Position numbers and translations under genes: made by a program. The notes below the pieces were generated by a model. That model made no database searches. It worked only from the letters and a program-made list of their open reading frames with translations, and was not told the DNA's origin. Shown in pieces: positions 25,801 to 33,664 of a DNA stretch of 60,279 nucleotides. The stretch's first letter is position 1. Each line of letters begins with the position of its first letter. The stretch comes from Gemmatimonadota bacterium (lineage in GTDB: Bacteria; Gemmatimonadota; Gemmatimonadetes; Gemmatimonadales; Gemmatimonadaceae), in NCBI GenBank assembly GCA_016874035.1, contig VGVM01000008.1, forward strand, positions 1-60,279, given 5' to 3'.

Positions 25801-26038
25801 CCGCGCGAACCGAATCCACGATCGTCGCAACCCGCGCCAGCCCGCGGGCGGTATCCGTCGAGTCGCCGAAGTAGTCCCACCCGCGGAGATAGCCGTGGAC
25901 GTCGGTGGTCGCGACGATCCGGAGCTCGACGGACTCCACAAGCGGTCGCGGCGCGGCCAGGGGCTTCGGCACCGCGAAACCGGCTGCGAGAACGGCAACG
26001 GACGCGATGCCCGGCAGGCGAACCCATCGAGATTGCAT
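22829..26038 (-). CDS. Secreted CpdB-UshA fusion: 2',3'-cyclic-nucleotide phosphodiesterase plus 5'-nucleotidase (YfkN-like)
   Basis: 1069 residues with an N-terminal signal peptide (IASVAVLAAGFAVPKPLA). Two full metallophosphoesterase modules lie in tandem. Module 1 (~35-570) has TTDVHGYL, DAGDFMQGN and GNHEFNYG, then a C-terminal domain with LYPYDNTIRVVRISG and VSNYRATGAGGY that resembles CpdB. Module 2 (~580-1069) has STNDFHGALE, LDGGDMFQGT, GNHEFDWG, HTHSE and the UshA-type NNGGIRAAL and PFANTLVRV segments. The architecture resembles Bacillus YfkN. It would hydrolyse cyclic and 5' nucleotides outside the cytoplasm, feeding nucleosides to the adenosine deaminase and phosphorylase downstream. 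Individual module specificity is inferred. Confidence 0.88.
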   Translation of the reverse strand: MQSRWVRLPGIASVAVLAAGFAVPKPLAAPRPLVESVELRIVATTDVHGYLRGWDYFGDSTDTARGLARVATIVDSVRAAHPDGTVLVDAGDFMQGNALAYVASKPDARGAHPVIAAMNAMRYDAVALGNHEFNYGVPFLDRVRTQAAFPILAANARRLDNGRPFPAMTTIDRAGLSIAIIGATNPGSMAWDRDHLKGRVHVSDLAAPVAAAVDSARRSGADLVVVVAHAGLASNGAPGFPEELGRENPMASVAREVRGIDVIVLGHSHRELADTVINGVLITQARNWATSAAVAELTVERSANGNKRPTAKVVRRRGQIVRAAGHAESPAIVEASAAAHATARAWASRTVATTDVAWSTGSARTEDSPLVDFIGETMRRATGADLASTAVFTTRAKIPAGPITVAQIARLYPYDNTIRVVRISGADLKAYLEHSARYFAVAGAGKTATAKPDPTIPGFNFEVVTGASYTLDLSRPIGDRVRALKVGGKPVTAGGSFTMAVSNYRATGAGGYSMVAAAPVVKDDQREVRQLLIDEATAKGAIRPGDYFTANWRLLPVALRTSAQRAIAAEGDFDSRPAARPVRPGQAAETIRIISTNDFHGALEPRSVGNIGMLGGAAHLAAMIRSLERECTGGCASILLDGGDMFQGTPASNLGFGRPVVALFNAMGYAAAALGNHEFDWGQDTLRARMRDAKFAILAANVRDTAGRVPSWIRRDTIVERGGVRIGIIGLSTTATPRTTRAVNVRDLRFLEPAPVVRERARSLRDRGARLVFIVAHEGGFCNRECEGEILTLAGQVNTDIDAIVSGHTHSELATVVRGVPVIQARSSGTAVAWVDLPVRREDRTSLAPRAARVKTDSITPDPQILELVRAAVEPVLPLVQQPIVNVAERLARDGEQYPLGNLIADAQRVAARADIAVMNNGGIRAALNAGQANYGALFEIQPFANTLVRVTARGSDVREYFERVVGARAVNAHIAGATIRYDSSRPRGSRILELRVAGEPLDDAKSYTISLNDFMATGGDGLGFADRALRVESLDIVDLDALIAFARAAPGGVLRADATVRIVDVSRP

Positions 26039-26067
26039 CCGGGAAAGCTATCCGGATCACTGGCAAC

Positions 26068-26104
26068 GGGCCCGCGGGCCCGGAACAGCGCCTGACCGGC
26101 GCTG
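26068..26104. repeat. 14-bp palindrome plus hairpin upstream of the nucleotidase gene
   Basis: GGGCCCGCGGGCCC at 26068-26081 is a perfect palindrome, and CAGCGCC/GGCGCTG at 26086-26092 and 26098-26104 form a second stem. Both lie 30-66 nt upstream of the CpdB-UshA start, in the 190-bp divergent spacer shared with udk. They could be an operator or leader structure; nothing else in the spacer is recognisable. Confidence 0.5.
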
Positions 26105-26228
26105 ATTACTTTTCACGCGAGCGCGTCGTGCGAGCGCGACGCCCCCGATACAGAATCGTGACGCCTTCTCCGCTTCAGCCCAGCGCTCGAACCGCGCACA
26201 CTATCTGCTGCATGACGGAAGCCCACGC

Positions 26229-26873
26229 ATGACGCGCCCCTTGTTCATCGGCGTCGCCGGAGGATCGGGTTCAGGAAAGTCCACCATCGCCCAGCGCATC
26301 GCGACGGGGCTCGCGCCCGCTCGCGTGGCAATGGTGGACATGGACGCGTACTACCGAAATCGCTCGGACCTGACGTTCGAGGAACGCAAGCGGGAAAACT
26401 GGGATCACCCGAACGCGCTGGAGATGGACCTCTTCCTCGAGCAGCTCGGCGCGCTTGCGCGCCGCGAGGCGATCCCGAAGCCCGTGTATGACTACGCGAC
26501 GCACCTCCGCCGGGCCGAGTCGGAGCGCGTGGAACCCGCTGACGCCGTCATTGTGGACGGCATCCTGCTGTTCACCGACGAACGCGTCCGGCAGCGCCTC
26601 GACGTGAAGGTGTTCGTGGACACCGAAGCCGACGAGCGGCTGATCCGGCGACTCGACCGTGACGTGGCCGAGCGGGGGCGCCCGCTCCGGGAAATCCTGG
26701 ACCAGTACCTCGCGACGGTCCGGCCGATGCACCTGCAGTTCGTCGAACCATCGAAGCGGTATGCCGACGTGATCGTCCCGCGCGGCGGCGAGAACGCGGT
26801 GGCGGTCGGCATGATCGTGTCGCTCGTTCGCGACCGGCTTGGGCGTGGCCCGGGAGCGGCGCCGCATGGCTGA
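26229..26873 (+). CDS. udk: Uridine kinase
   Basis: 214 residues. It phosphorylates uridine and cytidine in pyrimidine salvage. P-loop GVAGGSGSGKST at residues ~8-19, the substrate segment MVDMDAYYRNRSDLTFEER and NWDHPNALEMDLF, the YDYATHLR motif and IVDGILLFTD are all diagnostic. The lid-region RRLDRDVAERGR is present. The last 8 bp overlap the phoB start, an unusual pairing that may tie nucleoside salvage to the phosphate regulon. Confidence 0.94.
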   Translation: MTRPLFIGVAGGSGSGKSTIAQRIATGLAPARVAMVDMDAYYRNRSDLTFEERKRENWDHPNALEMDLFLEQLGALARREAIPKPVYDYATHLRRAESERVEPADAVIVDGILLFTDERVRQRLDVKVFVDTEADERLIRRLDRDVAERGRPLREILDQYLATVRPMHLQFVEPSKRYADVIVPRGGENAVAVGMIVSLVRDRLGRGPGAAPHG

Positions 26874-27579
26874 CCAGGCGGACGCCGCGCGGATCCTCGT
26901 CGTGGATGACGAGCCGGACATCGTGGCGCTGGTGGTGTACCACCTCGCGAAGGCGGGCTATCGCGTCTCCAGTGCGGCGAACGGGGCCGACGCCGTGGCC
27001 GTCGCCAAGCGGGAACGCCCCGCCCTGGTCGTACTCGACCTGATGCTCCCGGGCATGTCGGGATTCGACGTGCTGAGGGAGATCCGTGCGGATGCGGGCA
27101 CGCGGGAGATGGCCGTGATCATGCTGACGGCGCGCAAGGACGAACCGGACCGGATCCAGGGCCTGTCGCTCGGCGCGGACGATTACCTGACCAAGCCGTT
27201 CAGCCCGCAGGAGCTGATCCTTCGCGTGCAGGCCGTGCTGCGACGCACCGGCTCGACCCCGGCGGCACGGGACGTCGTGCAGGTCGGGTCGATCACGATT
27301 GACCGCGCGGCGCATCGCGTGGCGGTGGGCGACGAGTCCATTGACCTCACGGCGACCGAATACAAGCTGCTGGTGATCCTGGCCGAACGCGTCGGGCGGG
27401 TGCAGGCGCGGCCGCACTTGCTCGGAATGGTGTGGGAGGCGGCGCCGGACATCCAGACCCGCACGGTGGACATGCACGTGCAGCGCCTTCGCACCAAGCT
27501 CGGGCCGGCGGGTGACCTGATCGAGACGGTTCGCGGATTCGGGTACCGACTGACGCCACCGAAGGGCAAGCGCGCGTGA
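26866..27579 (+). CDS. phoB: Phosphate regulon response regulator PhoB (OmpR/PhoB family)
   Basis: 237 residues from the ATG at 26866. The receiver domain (~5-120) has the acidic pair in LVVDDEPD, the phospho-acceptor Asp in VVLDLMLPGMSG, and the conserved Thr and Lys in MLTARKDE and DDYLTKPFS. A winged-helix effector follows, with LTATEYKLLVILAE, RTVDMHVQRLRTKLG and the end ETVRGFGYRL. Phosphorylation by the adjacent kinase would activate pst and related genes under phosphate limitation. Assignment to PhoB rather than another OmpR-type regulator rests on context: phoR, ppx, pst and phoU are neighbours. Confidence 0.9.
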   Translation: MADQADAARILVVDDEPDIVALVVYHLAKAGYRVSSAANGADAVAVAKRERPALVVLDLMLPGMSGFDVLREIRADAGTREMAVIMLTARKDEPDRIQGLSLGADDYLTKPFSPQELILRVQAVLRRTGSTPAARDVVQVGSITIDRAAHRVAVGDESIDLTATEYKLLVILAERVGRVQARPHLLGMVWEAAPDIQTRTVDMHVQRLRTKLGPAGDLIETVRGFGYRLTPPKGKRA

Positions 27580-29294
27580 CACTCACCCGCCGGCTGCTCC
27601 TCGGCGTGTTCGGCGTCATGGGGTCGCTGGTGATCTTCCTGTCGTTCCTCGTGGACCGGCAGTTGTCGCGGCGGTTGCAGGATGACACGGCGGACGTCCT
27701 GACGCGCGAAGCGCGGTTCGTAGCCGCAAGCTGGGTCGTAACGACCGATCCCTTCGAACTCGCGCATCGCGCGGGCGACGCCACGGGACGGCGCATCACG
27801 TTGATCGATTCATCAGGCGCGGTTGTCGGCGACAGCGATTTTGATCGCGCCGGGATGTCGGGCCTCGAAAACCATGCGGCGAGGCCCGAAGTCGCCGCCG
27901 CAATGCGCGGCAGTGTCGGGTCTGCGCTCCGGGCGAGCGCCTCGCGTGGTGACCGCGAACTGTACGTCGCGGTGCCCGCAGGCAGCGGCGTCGCGCGCGT
28001 GTCGGTTCCGACCACGGCCCTCAACTCACTCGCCGCCAGCACGCGCCGCGGAATCGCATTCGCCGGCGGTGTGGCGCTCCTCGTCGCACTCGGGATGGCG
28101 TGGCTGTTCGCGCGAAACGTCTCGCGACCGATCGTGAGCCTTCGCGACCTCGCCACGACGTATGCGTCGGGCAACCTCACGGCGCGCCCCGACATCCGGG
28201 CCCCCGGCGAGGTCGGTGACCTCTCGCGCGCGCTGCACCAACTGGCGGAGCAGCTCTCGGCGCGGCTCGACGCGCTCGCCGCGGAGGAATCGCTGCTGCG
28301 GCAGCTCACGGAATCCGTGACCGAAGGCGTGGTCGCCGTGGATGCGCAACGCATGGTCGTGCGAATCAACGCCCACGCGCGGGCGATACTCGGCGCCGCC
28401 GGCGCACTGCCGTTCCCGGCAAATCAGTTGCCTCGCGAGGTGGCGTTTCGCGCGGCGCTCGACGGTGCGCTGGCCGGCGATTCCACGGACGACCTGGAGA
28501 TGAACATCTCTGGGCGCACCGTGAGTGTGACCGCGCTGCCGTTGCCGGGGCGCGGCGCCGTGCTGGCCCTCTACGACCTCACGCGGCTGCGAAGACTGGA
28601 GGCGGTGCGGCGCACGTTCGTGGCCAACGTGTCGCACGAACTGCGGACGCCGTTGACCGTGATCGGCGGCTTTGCGGAAACCATCGCCGGTGACGACCTC
28701 CCGGACGTCGAGCGGCGCCAGTTCGCGCACAAGATCCTGTCGAATACGAAACGCCTGCAGCGCATCGTGGATGACCTGCTCGACCTTTCGCGGATCGAGC
28801 AAGGCGGATGGACGCCGAATCCAGCGCGGACGGACCTCGCGAGCGCGGTGGCCGACTCGCTGGCCGCCGTTCGCGAGACCGCCACCCGGAAGGGCATCGC
28901 GCTCGAGACGGCGGTCGCTGCGGATGCTCGCGAGGCCTGGGCGGACCCCACGGCGCTGCGCCAGGTGCTTTCGAACCTGGTGGACAATGCGGTGCGGCAC
29001 ACGAATACCGGCTCGATCGTCGTCTTCAGCCAGGCGCGAACAGGCGGTGCCGTGGTCATCGGCGTTCGCGATACGGGCGTGGGGATCGGCAGCGAGCACC
29101 TGCCGCGGATCTTCGAGCGGTTCTATCGCGTGGACGCGGCACGGTCACGCGCCGAAGGCGGTACCGGACTCGGACTGGCGATCGTGAAGCATCTCGTCGA
29201 GGCGCACGGTGGCCGCGTGGCCGCGGAGAGCGTACTCGGCGTTGGCACAACCGTGCACGCTGAGTTTCCGGGGCCCCCGGGCGAAGAACGGTAG
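27576..29294 (+). CDS. phoR: Phosphate-responsive sensor histidine kinase PhoR
   Basis: 572 residues from a GTG that overlaps the phoB stop. A first membrane helix (LLLGVFGVMGSLVIFLSFL) and a second at about residues 160-178 flank a ~130-residue periplasmic domain. A HAMP domain, a PAS-like segment (~250-350), HisKA with phospho-acceptor His in VSHELRTPL, and HATPase (DNAVRH, DTGVGIG, GGTGLGLAIVKHLVEAHGG) follow. In Pho systems, PhoR responds to PstSCAB-PhoU status rather than phosphate directly. The large periplasmic domain is longer than that of E. coli PhoR and is closer to the Gram-positive PhoR/PnpS layout. Confidence 0.92.
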   Translation: MTLTRRLLLGVFGVMGSLVIFLSFLVDRQLSRRLQDDTADVLTREARFVAASWVVTTDPFELAHRAGDATGRRITLIDSSGAVVGDSDFDRAGMSGLENHAARPEVAAAMRGSVGSALRASASRGDRELYVAVPAGSGVARVSVPTTALNSLAASTRRGIAFAGGVALLVALGMAWLFARNVSRPIVSLRDLATTYASGNLTARPDIRAPGEVGDLSRALHQLAEQLSARLDALAAEESLLRQLTESVTEGVVAVDAQRMVVRINAHARAILGAAGALPFPANQLPREVAFRAALDGALAGDSTDDLEMNISGRTVSVTALPLPGRGAVLALYDLTRLRRLEAVRRTFVANVSHELRTPLTVIGGFAETIAGDDLPDVERRQFAHKILSNTKRLQRIVDDLLDLSRIEQGGWTPNPARTDLASAVADSLAAVRETATRKGIALETAVAADAREAWADPTALRQVLSNLVDNAVRHTNTGSIVVFSQARTGGAVVIGVRDTGVGIGSEHLPRIFERFYRVDAARSRAEGGTGLGLAIVKHLVEAHGGRVAAESVLGVGTTVHAEFPGPPGEER

Positions 29295-29308
29295 CGGAGG
29301 TCGCCGCG

Positions 29309-29338
29309 TTGTAGTTGGGTCGGGTCCTGTGCTACGAT
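29309..29338 (+). promoter_or_regulatory. Putative promoter for ppx giving a leaderless transcript
   Basis: TTGTAG at 29309-29314 and TACGAT at 29333-29338 are separated by 18 bp. The GTG start at 29345 is the 7th base after the -10, where transcription would begin, so the mRNA could be leaderless. It lies right behind the phoR stop codon. Hexamer matches are partial. Confidence 0.35.
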
Positions 29339-29344
29339 TCGGCC

Positions 29345-30982
29345 GTGCCGGCGACAAACCTTCGGATCGCCACGGGTGACCCGTCCGCGGGGGCCACGCG
29401 CGCCCCGCGCGATGAGCGTGTGCAGCGCATCGCCGCCATCGACATCGGCTCGAATTCCATCCGGCAGATCGTGGCCGACGTCGCCGACAACGGCGCGATC
29501 CGTGTCATTGATGAAATGAAGGCGGTGCCGCGCCTTGGCGCGGCGATGGGCAAGAAGGGCCTGATGTCGGACGCGGCGATTGAACACGCCACGCAGTCGC
29601 TGGTCCGCATGGCGACGCTGGCGCGCCAGCTCGGTGCGCGGCGCATTGACGCTGTCGCGACGAGCGCGGTTCGCGACGCCCGGAACCGCCAGCAGTTCCT
29701 TGCGCGTGTTCGCGATGAGGCGGGCCTGCGCGTTCGCGTGCTCGTGGGCCAGGAAGAGGCACGACTCGCGTGGCGTTCCGCGATCGCCCACTTCGAGCTC
29801 GGCCGCGGCCGCGCGGTGGTGGTGGACATCGGCGGCGGCTCAGTGGAGCTCGCGCTTGGAGCCGAGGGCCTGCTCGAGCGCCTGATCACGCTCCCCTACG
29901 GCGCGATCCGGCTCACGGAGCAGTACCTCGAAGGCGTCGCGGTACCGAAAGGCGTGAAACGCCTGCGCAAGCGGATCCGCGACGACATCGAACGTGCGCT
30001 GCCGGTGCGCGACTGGCGAGGCGCGGAACTGATCGGGTCCGGCGGCACGTTCACCAACCTCGCCGGGATGTACCTCGCGAGCCAGGGCGTCCGTGTGGCG
30101 CGGTCCGTGCACGGGACCCGCGTGCCGGCGGACGAGGTCGAACAGCTCCTCGAGCGGCTGGCGTCACTCCCGGTGGACGAGCGAACCACAGTCAGCGGGC
30201 TGAATGCCGGGCGGGCCGACATCATCGTGGCGGGGCTGGCCGTCGTCGCCGAGATCGTGCGGCGTGTGGAACCGCGCGAAGTGGCCGCCTCGGCGTTCGG
30301 CATTCGCGAGGGGCTGCTCCTCGAAACCGCGCGCGTCGCGCCGAAGATTGCCGACCCCGGCGAGGCGCGGGCGCGTTCCTGCCGCGAGTTCGCGGAACGC
30401 TGCCATTACGAGGAACCGCACGCCCGGCAAGTGCAGCGGCTGGCGCTGCAGCTGTTCGACTCGATCGGGGCGCGCCTGAAGCTCACCGCCGCGGACCGGG
30501 CGATCCTCGCTGACGCGGCGCTGCTCCACGATGTCGGCTACCACATCAACTATCAGGGCCACCACAAGCACTCGTACCACCTGATCCTGCACGCGGACCT
30601 GCTGGGGATCTCGCCCGAGGAGCAGGGGCTCGTCGCGCACGTCGCCCGCTACCACCGCGGTGCCGCGCCGGACCGCGAGCGCCACCGCGACTTTGCCAAG
30701 CTGGAGCCGGCGGCACAGCGCAGGGTGCGCCGACTCGCCGGCATCCTGCGCGTGGCCGATGGGCTCGACCGCGGACATTCGAGCGCCGTCGACCTCGTTC
30801 GCGTGCGCTGGCTCGAGCGCGCCCTCCGGATCACGCCGGTCGCGGCCCGTGGAGCGCGAACATTGCGACTCGAGGCCTGGGGCGCTGCGCGAAAGTCCCA
30901 GCTGCTCGAACGCGTGGCCAAGGTTCCCGTCGAGATCGTGTGGGGAGGCGAAGTCGCCGGTGACGATGTAACCGGGCCATAA
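29345..30982 (+). CDS. ppx: Exopolyphosphatase / guanosine pentaphosphate phosphohydrolase (Ppx/GppA)
   Basis: 545 residues from GTG 29345. The N-terminal ASKHA fold shows IAAIDIGSNSIRQIV (phosphate 1), VVVDIGGGSVELAL (phosphate 2) and LIGSGGTFTNLAG. The C-terminal half is an HD-type domain with LLHDVGYHINYQGHHKHS. The enzyme removes terminal phosphate from polyphosphate and may also hydrolyse pppGpp. It follows phoBR and faces ppk across a convergent junction, so synthesis and breakdown of polyphosphate are encoded side by side. The N-terminal ~25 residues before the fold are poorly conserved in type and the start could be slightly different. Confidence 0.92.
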   Translation: MPATNLRIATGDPSAGATRAPRDERVQRIAAIDIGSNSIRQIVADVADNGAIRVIDEMKAVPRLGAAMGKKGLMSDAAIEHATQSLVRMATLARQLGARRIDAVATSAVRDARNRQQFLARVRDEAGLRVRVLVGQEEARLAWRSAIAHFELGRGRAVVVDIGGGSVELALGAEGLLERLITLPYGAIRLTEQYLEGVAVPKGVKRLRKRIRDDIERALPVRDWRGAELIGSGGTFTNLAGMYLASQGVRVARSVHGTRVPADEVEQLLERLASLPVDERTTVSGLNAGRADIIVAGLAVVAEIVRRVEPREVAASAFGIREGLLLETARVAPKIADPGEARARSCREFAERCHYEEPHARQVQRLALQLFDSIGARLKLTAADRAILADAALLHDVGYHINYQGHHKHSYHLILHADLLGISPEEQGLVAHVARYHRGAAPDRERHRDFAKLEPAAQRRVRRLAGILRVADGLDRGHSSAVDLVRVRWLERALRITPVAARGARTLRLEAWGAARKSQLLERVAKVPVEIVWGGEVAGDDVTGP

Positions 30983-31059
30983 CCCGGGACTGGCGGCCCA
31001 GCTGGCGTCAACGAACAATTAACCTGCGCCTGTAAACTGACCCTTCAACTCGCTACGCC

Positions 31060-31431
31060 ATGAAGCGCACTCTCTCCGTCGTTCTCGCCATCCTGCTCAC
31101 CGCGTCGGCTTCGCAGGCCCAGTACGTGGATATCACGCTCAACGAGTGGAAGATCCTCTCGAAGAAGGACACGGTGAAGGCGGGACGCGTGACCTTCCAG
31201 ATCAAGAACACCGGATCCATGGCGCACGCGCTTCGCATCACGGGCGAGGGCGTGGACAAGGCGACGGTGGACATCGCCAGGAATGGCGGCGGGTCGCTGG
31301 TCGTCACGCTCAAACCCGGCACGTACGAGCTGTGGTGCCCGCTGTCCGACGACACGCACAAGGTGGCCGGCATGACGCGGAAGTTCCACGTGGTCGCCGC
31401 CACGGAAACGAAGGCGCCGGGCAAGCCGTAG
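31060..31431 (+). CDS. Small secreted cupredoxin (type I copper protein)
   Basis: 123 residues: signal peptide MKRTLSVVLAILLTASASQA, then a compact beta-sandwich. The copper ligands can be read: His in SMAHALRI, and the C-terminal loop WCPLSDDTHKVAGM supplying Cys, His and Met in a C-x6-H-x4-M spacing. GGSLVVTLKPGTYELWC is the usual preceding strand. It should be a periplasmic electron carrier or copper-binding protein. Its partner is not in the window. It sits between ppx and ppk, and a link to phosphate metabolism is not obvious. Confidence 0.85.
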   Translation: MKRTLSVVLAILLTASASQAQYVDITLNEWKILSKKDTVKAGRVTFQIKNTGSMAHALRITGEGVDKATVDIARNGGGSLVVTLKPGTYELWCPLSDDTHKVAGMTRKFHVVAATETKAPGKP

Positions 31432-31458
31432 CGAGCCGCGGTCGCAAGCCGCGCTAGC

Positions 31459-31476
31459 GGGCTGCGGAATCAGCCC
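31459..31476. terminator. Small hairpin between convergent cupredoxin and ppk genes
   Basis: GGGCTG and CAGCCC (6 bp, loop CGGAAT) lie in the 57-bp spacer between two gene ends. It is the right place for a bidirectional terminator, but the stem is short and no U-tract follows. Confidence 0.3.
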
Positions 31477-31488
31477 GTCGTCGCGGAA

Positions 31489-33624
31489 TCAGCCGAAGAC
31501 GTCTGCCGGTCGCGAGCGGGGCTGGCCGGAGGCCAGCCCCCACGAATCGCGCAGGAACACGGACTGCGACGCGCGCGCGTCGGATTCCGCATTGCCCGCA
31601 GGCCGCCGTTGCGTGTACGTGCCGTCGGGCGCGAGGTCCCAGGCCTGCCGATCGTCCTGCAGCGCCGTCTCGAGGACGCCGAGGAGCCGCGCGCGAAGCG
31701 CCGCATCCCGCACGGGCACCGCGATCTCGACCCGGCGGTTGAAGTTCCGCGGCATCCAGTCCGCCGAGGCGATGAAGCACTCGGGCTCGCCGCCGTTGGC
31801 GAAGTGCCACACCCGCGAGTGTTCGAGGAACCGCCCGATCACGCTGACCACGCGGATGCGGTCCGAGAGCCCCGGGACACCCGGCCTCAGGCAGCAGATC
31901 CCGCGCACCAGGAGATCCACCTCGACCCCGGCCTGCGACGCGTCGTACAGCGCATCAATGGTCTCGCGATCCACGAGCGCGTTCATCTTGGCCGCGATCC
32001 GCGCGGGCTTCCCTTCCCGTGAGAAGCGGGCCTCGCGCGCAATCAACTCGATCACCCGCTCGCGCATGCCGGTCGGAGCCACGATGATCTCATGGTACGC
32101 TTTCTGGCGCGAGAAGCCCGTCAGCATGTTGAACACATCACTGACGTCCGCGCCGAGTGCCTCGGAGCAGGTAAAAAGCCCGATGTCGGTGTACACGCGC
32201 GCCGTCTTCGCGTTGTAGTTCCCCGTCGAGACATGCACGTAGCGTCGGATCCCGTCGGCCTCGCGCCGGACCACGAGCGCCATCTTCGCGTGCGTCTTGA
32301 GTCCGGGCAGTCCGTACGAGACCTGCACTCCCGACGACTCCATGGTGCGCGCCCACGTGATGTTGTTCACTTCCTCGAAGCGCGCCTGGAGCTCGACGAC
32401 CGCCGCGACCTGGACGCCGCGCTCCGCAGCCTCCGTGAGCGCACGCACGATCGCCCCGTCGCCCGAAATCCGGTACAACGTCATCTTGATCGCCAGGACC
32501 TGCTCGTCGCGACTGGCTTCGCCGATGAACTCCTCGACGGTCGCCCCGAAGGCGTCGTACGGATGATGCACCAGCAGGTCGCCGCCCCGGATCACGTCGA
32601 AGATCGAGTGTTCGGCATCGCGGAGCTCCGGCGGGATCGCCGGGACGAACGGCGGATCGCGAAGCGCCGGGACATCGAGCGTCGCGATCGCCATGAGGTC
32701 GCCCAGGTCGAGCAGTGAGCTGAACTCGTCCACGTCGCCCTCGGCCAGGGCGAGCGCCGACTCGGCCTCGTCCGTGACACGCAGTTCATCGAGCAGGAGC
32801 CGCCGGGTCTCGGCCGGCATCGCCTGCTCGACCTCGAGTCGGACGACTTCGCCGAAGCGGCGGCGAAACACCTGCTCCTCGATCAAGGCGAGCAGGTCGT
32901 CCGTTTCCTCGGCGTCGGCGAGGTCGAGGTCGGAGTACCGGGTGATCCGGAACGCGTGCCAACCGATCACCTGCATGCCCGGGAAGAGCGAATCGAGGCG
33001 CGCGCCGATCAGCTGCTCGAGCGGCACGAACGCGTGCGGTCGTCCAGCGAGGGGAACCCAGCGAGGAAGCGACTTCGGGACCTTCACCCGCGCGAGCCGG
33101 GCTTGCCCGCTCTCGGGTTCACGAAGCTGGACGGCGAGCGAGAGCGAAAGGTTTGAGATGTACGGGAACGGATGCTCCGGATCCACGGCCAACGGCGTGA
33201 GCACCGGATACAACTGTGCGTCGAAATACGAGTCCAGCGCTGCGCGCTCGGCGGGAGACGCATCGGCAACGCTCACGATCGTGATGCCGTGTGTCGCGAG
33301 TTGCGGGAGCAACTCTACGTGCAGGCAATGCTGCACACGTGCGAGCAGCTCGCGGACGCGGGCCTCGATCAGGTCCAATTGCTGCCGCGCGCTGAGGCCG
33401 TCCCGGCTCGGTGTCGCGGATTGCGCAGCGGCCTGGCGCCGCAGCCCGGCTACGCGCACCATGTAGAACTCGTCGAGGTTCGTCCCGAAGATCGCCAGAA
33501 ACTTGAGGCGTTCGAGCAGCGGAACCCGCGGGTCCGACGCCTCGGCGAGCACCCGGGCGTTGAACTCCAGCCAAGATAGTTCGCGATTGATCAGGGTCGG
33601 GCCCTGCGGGGGAGTGTCAGGCAT
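31489..33624 (-). CDS. ppk: Polyphosphate kinase 1
   Basis: 711 residues, the usual Ppk1 size. It polymerises the gamma-phosphate of ATP into polyphosphate. The N-domain begins INRELSWLEFNARVLAEA, the head domain contains KFLAIFGTNLDEFYMVRV, and the catalytic C-domain has the autophosphorylated His region YVHVSTGNYNAKTARVYTD, YGLPGLKTHAKMALVVR and IRVVSVIGRFLEHSRVWHF. It is encoded opposite to ppx and in line with phoU and pstBACS, 40 nt behind phoU. Confidence 0.95.
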   Translation of the reverse strand: MPDTPPQGPTLINRELSWLEFNARVLAEASDPRVPLLERLKFLAIFGTNLDEFYMVRVAGLRRQAAAQSATPSRDGLSARQQLDLIEARVRELLARVQHCLHVELLPQLATHGITIVSVADASPAERAALDSYFDAQLYPVLTPLAVDPEHPFPYISNLSLSLAVQLREPESGQARLARVKVPKSLPRWVPLAGRPHAFVPLEQLIGARLDSLFPGMQVIGWHAFRITRYSDLDLADAEETDDLLALIEEQVFRRRFGEVVRLEVEQAMPAETRRLLLDELRVTDEAESALALAEGDVDEFSSLLDLGDLMAIATLDVPALRDPPFVPAIPPELRDAEHSIFDVIRGGDLLVHHPYDAFGATVEEFIGEASRDEQVLAIKMTLYRISGDGAIVRALTEAAERGVQVAAVVELQARFEEVNNITWARTMESSGVQVSYGLPGLKTHAKMALVVRREADGIRRYVHVSTGNYNAKTARVYTDIGLFTCSEALGADVSDVFNMLTGFSRQKAYHEIIVAPTGMRERVIELIAREARFSREGKPARIAAKMNALVDRETIDALYDASQAGVEVDLLVRGICCLRPGVPGLSDRIRVVSVIGRFLEHSRVWHFANGGEPECFIASADWMPRNFNRRVEIAVPVRDAALRARLLGVLETALQDDRQAWDLAPDGTYTQRRPAGNAESDARASQSVFLRDSWGLASGQPRSRPADVFG

Positions 33625-33664
33625 GGTGGCGGTGCGGGCCGCCCGGCTCGGGGCCGGGCGAAGC

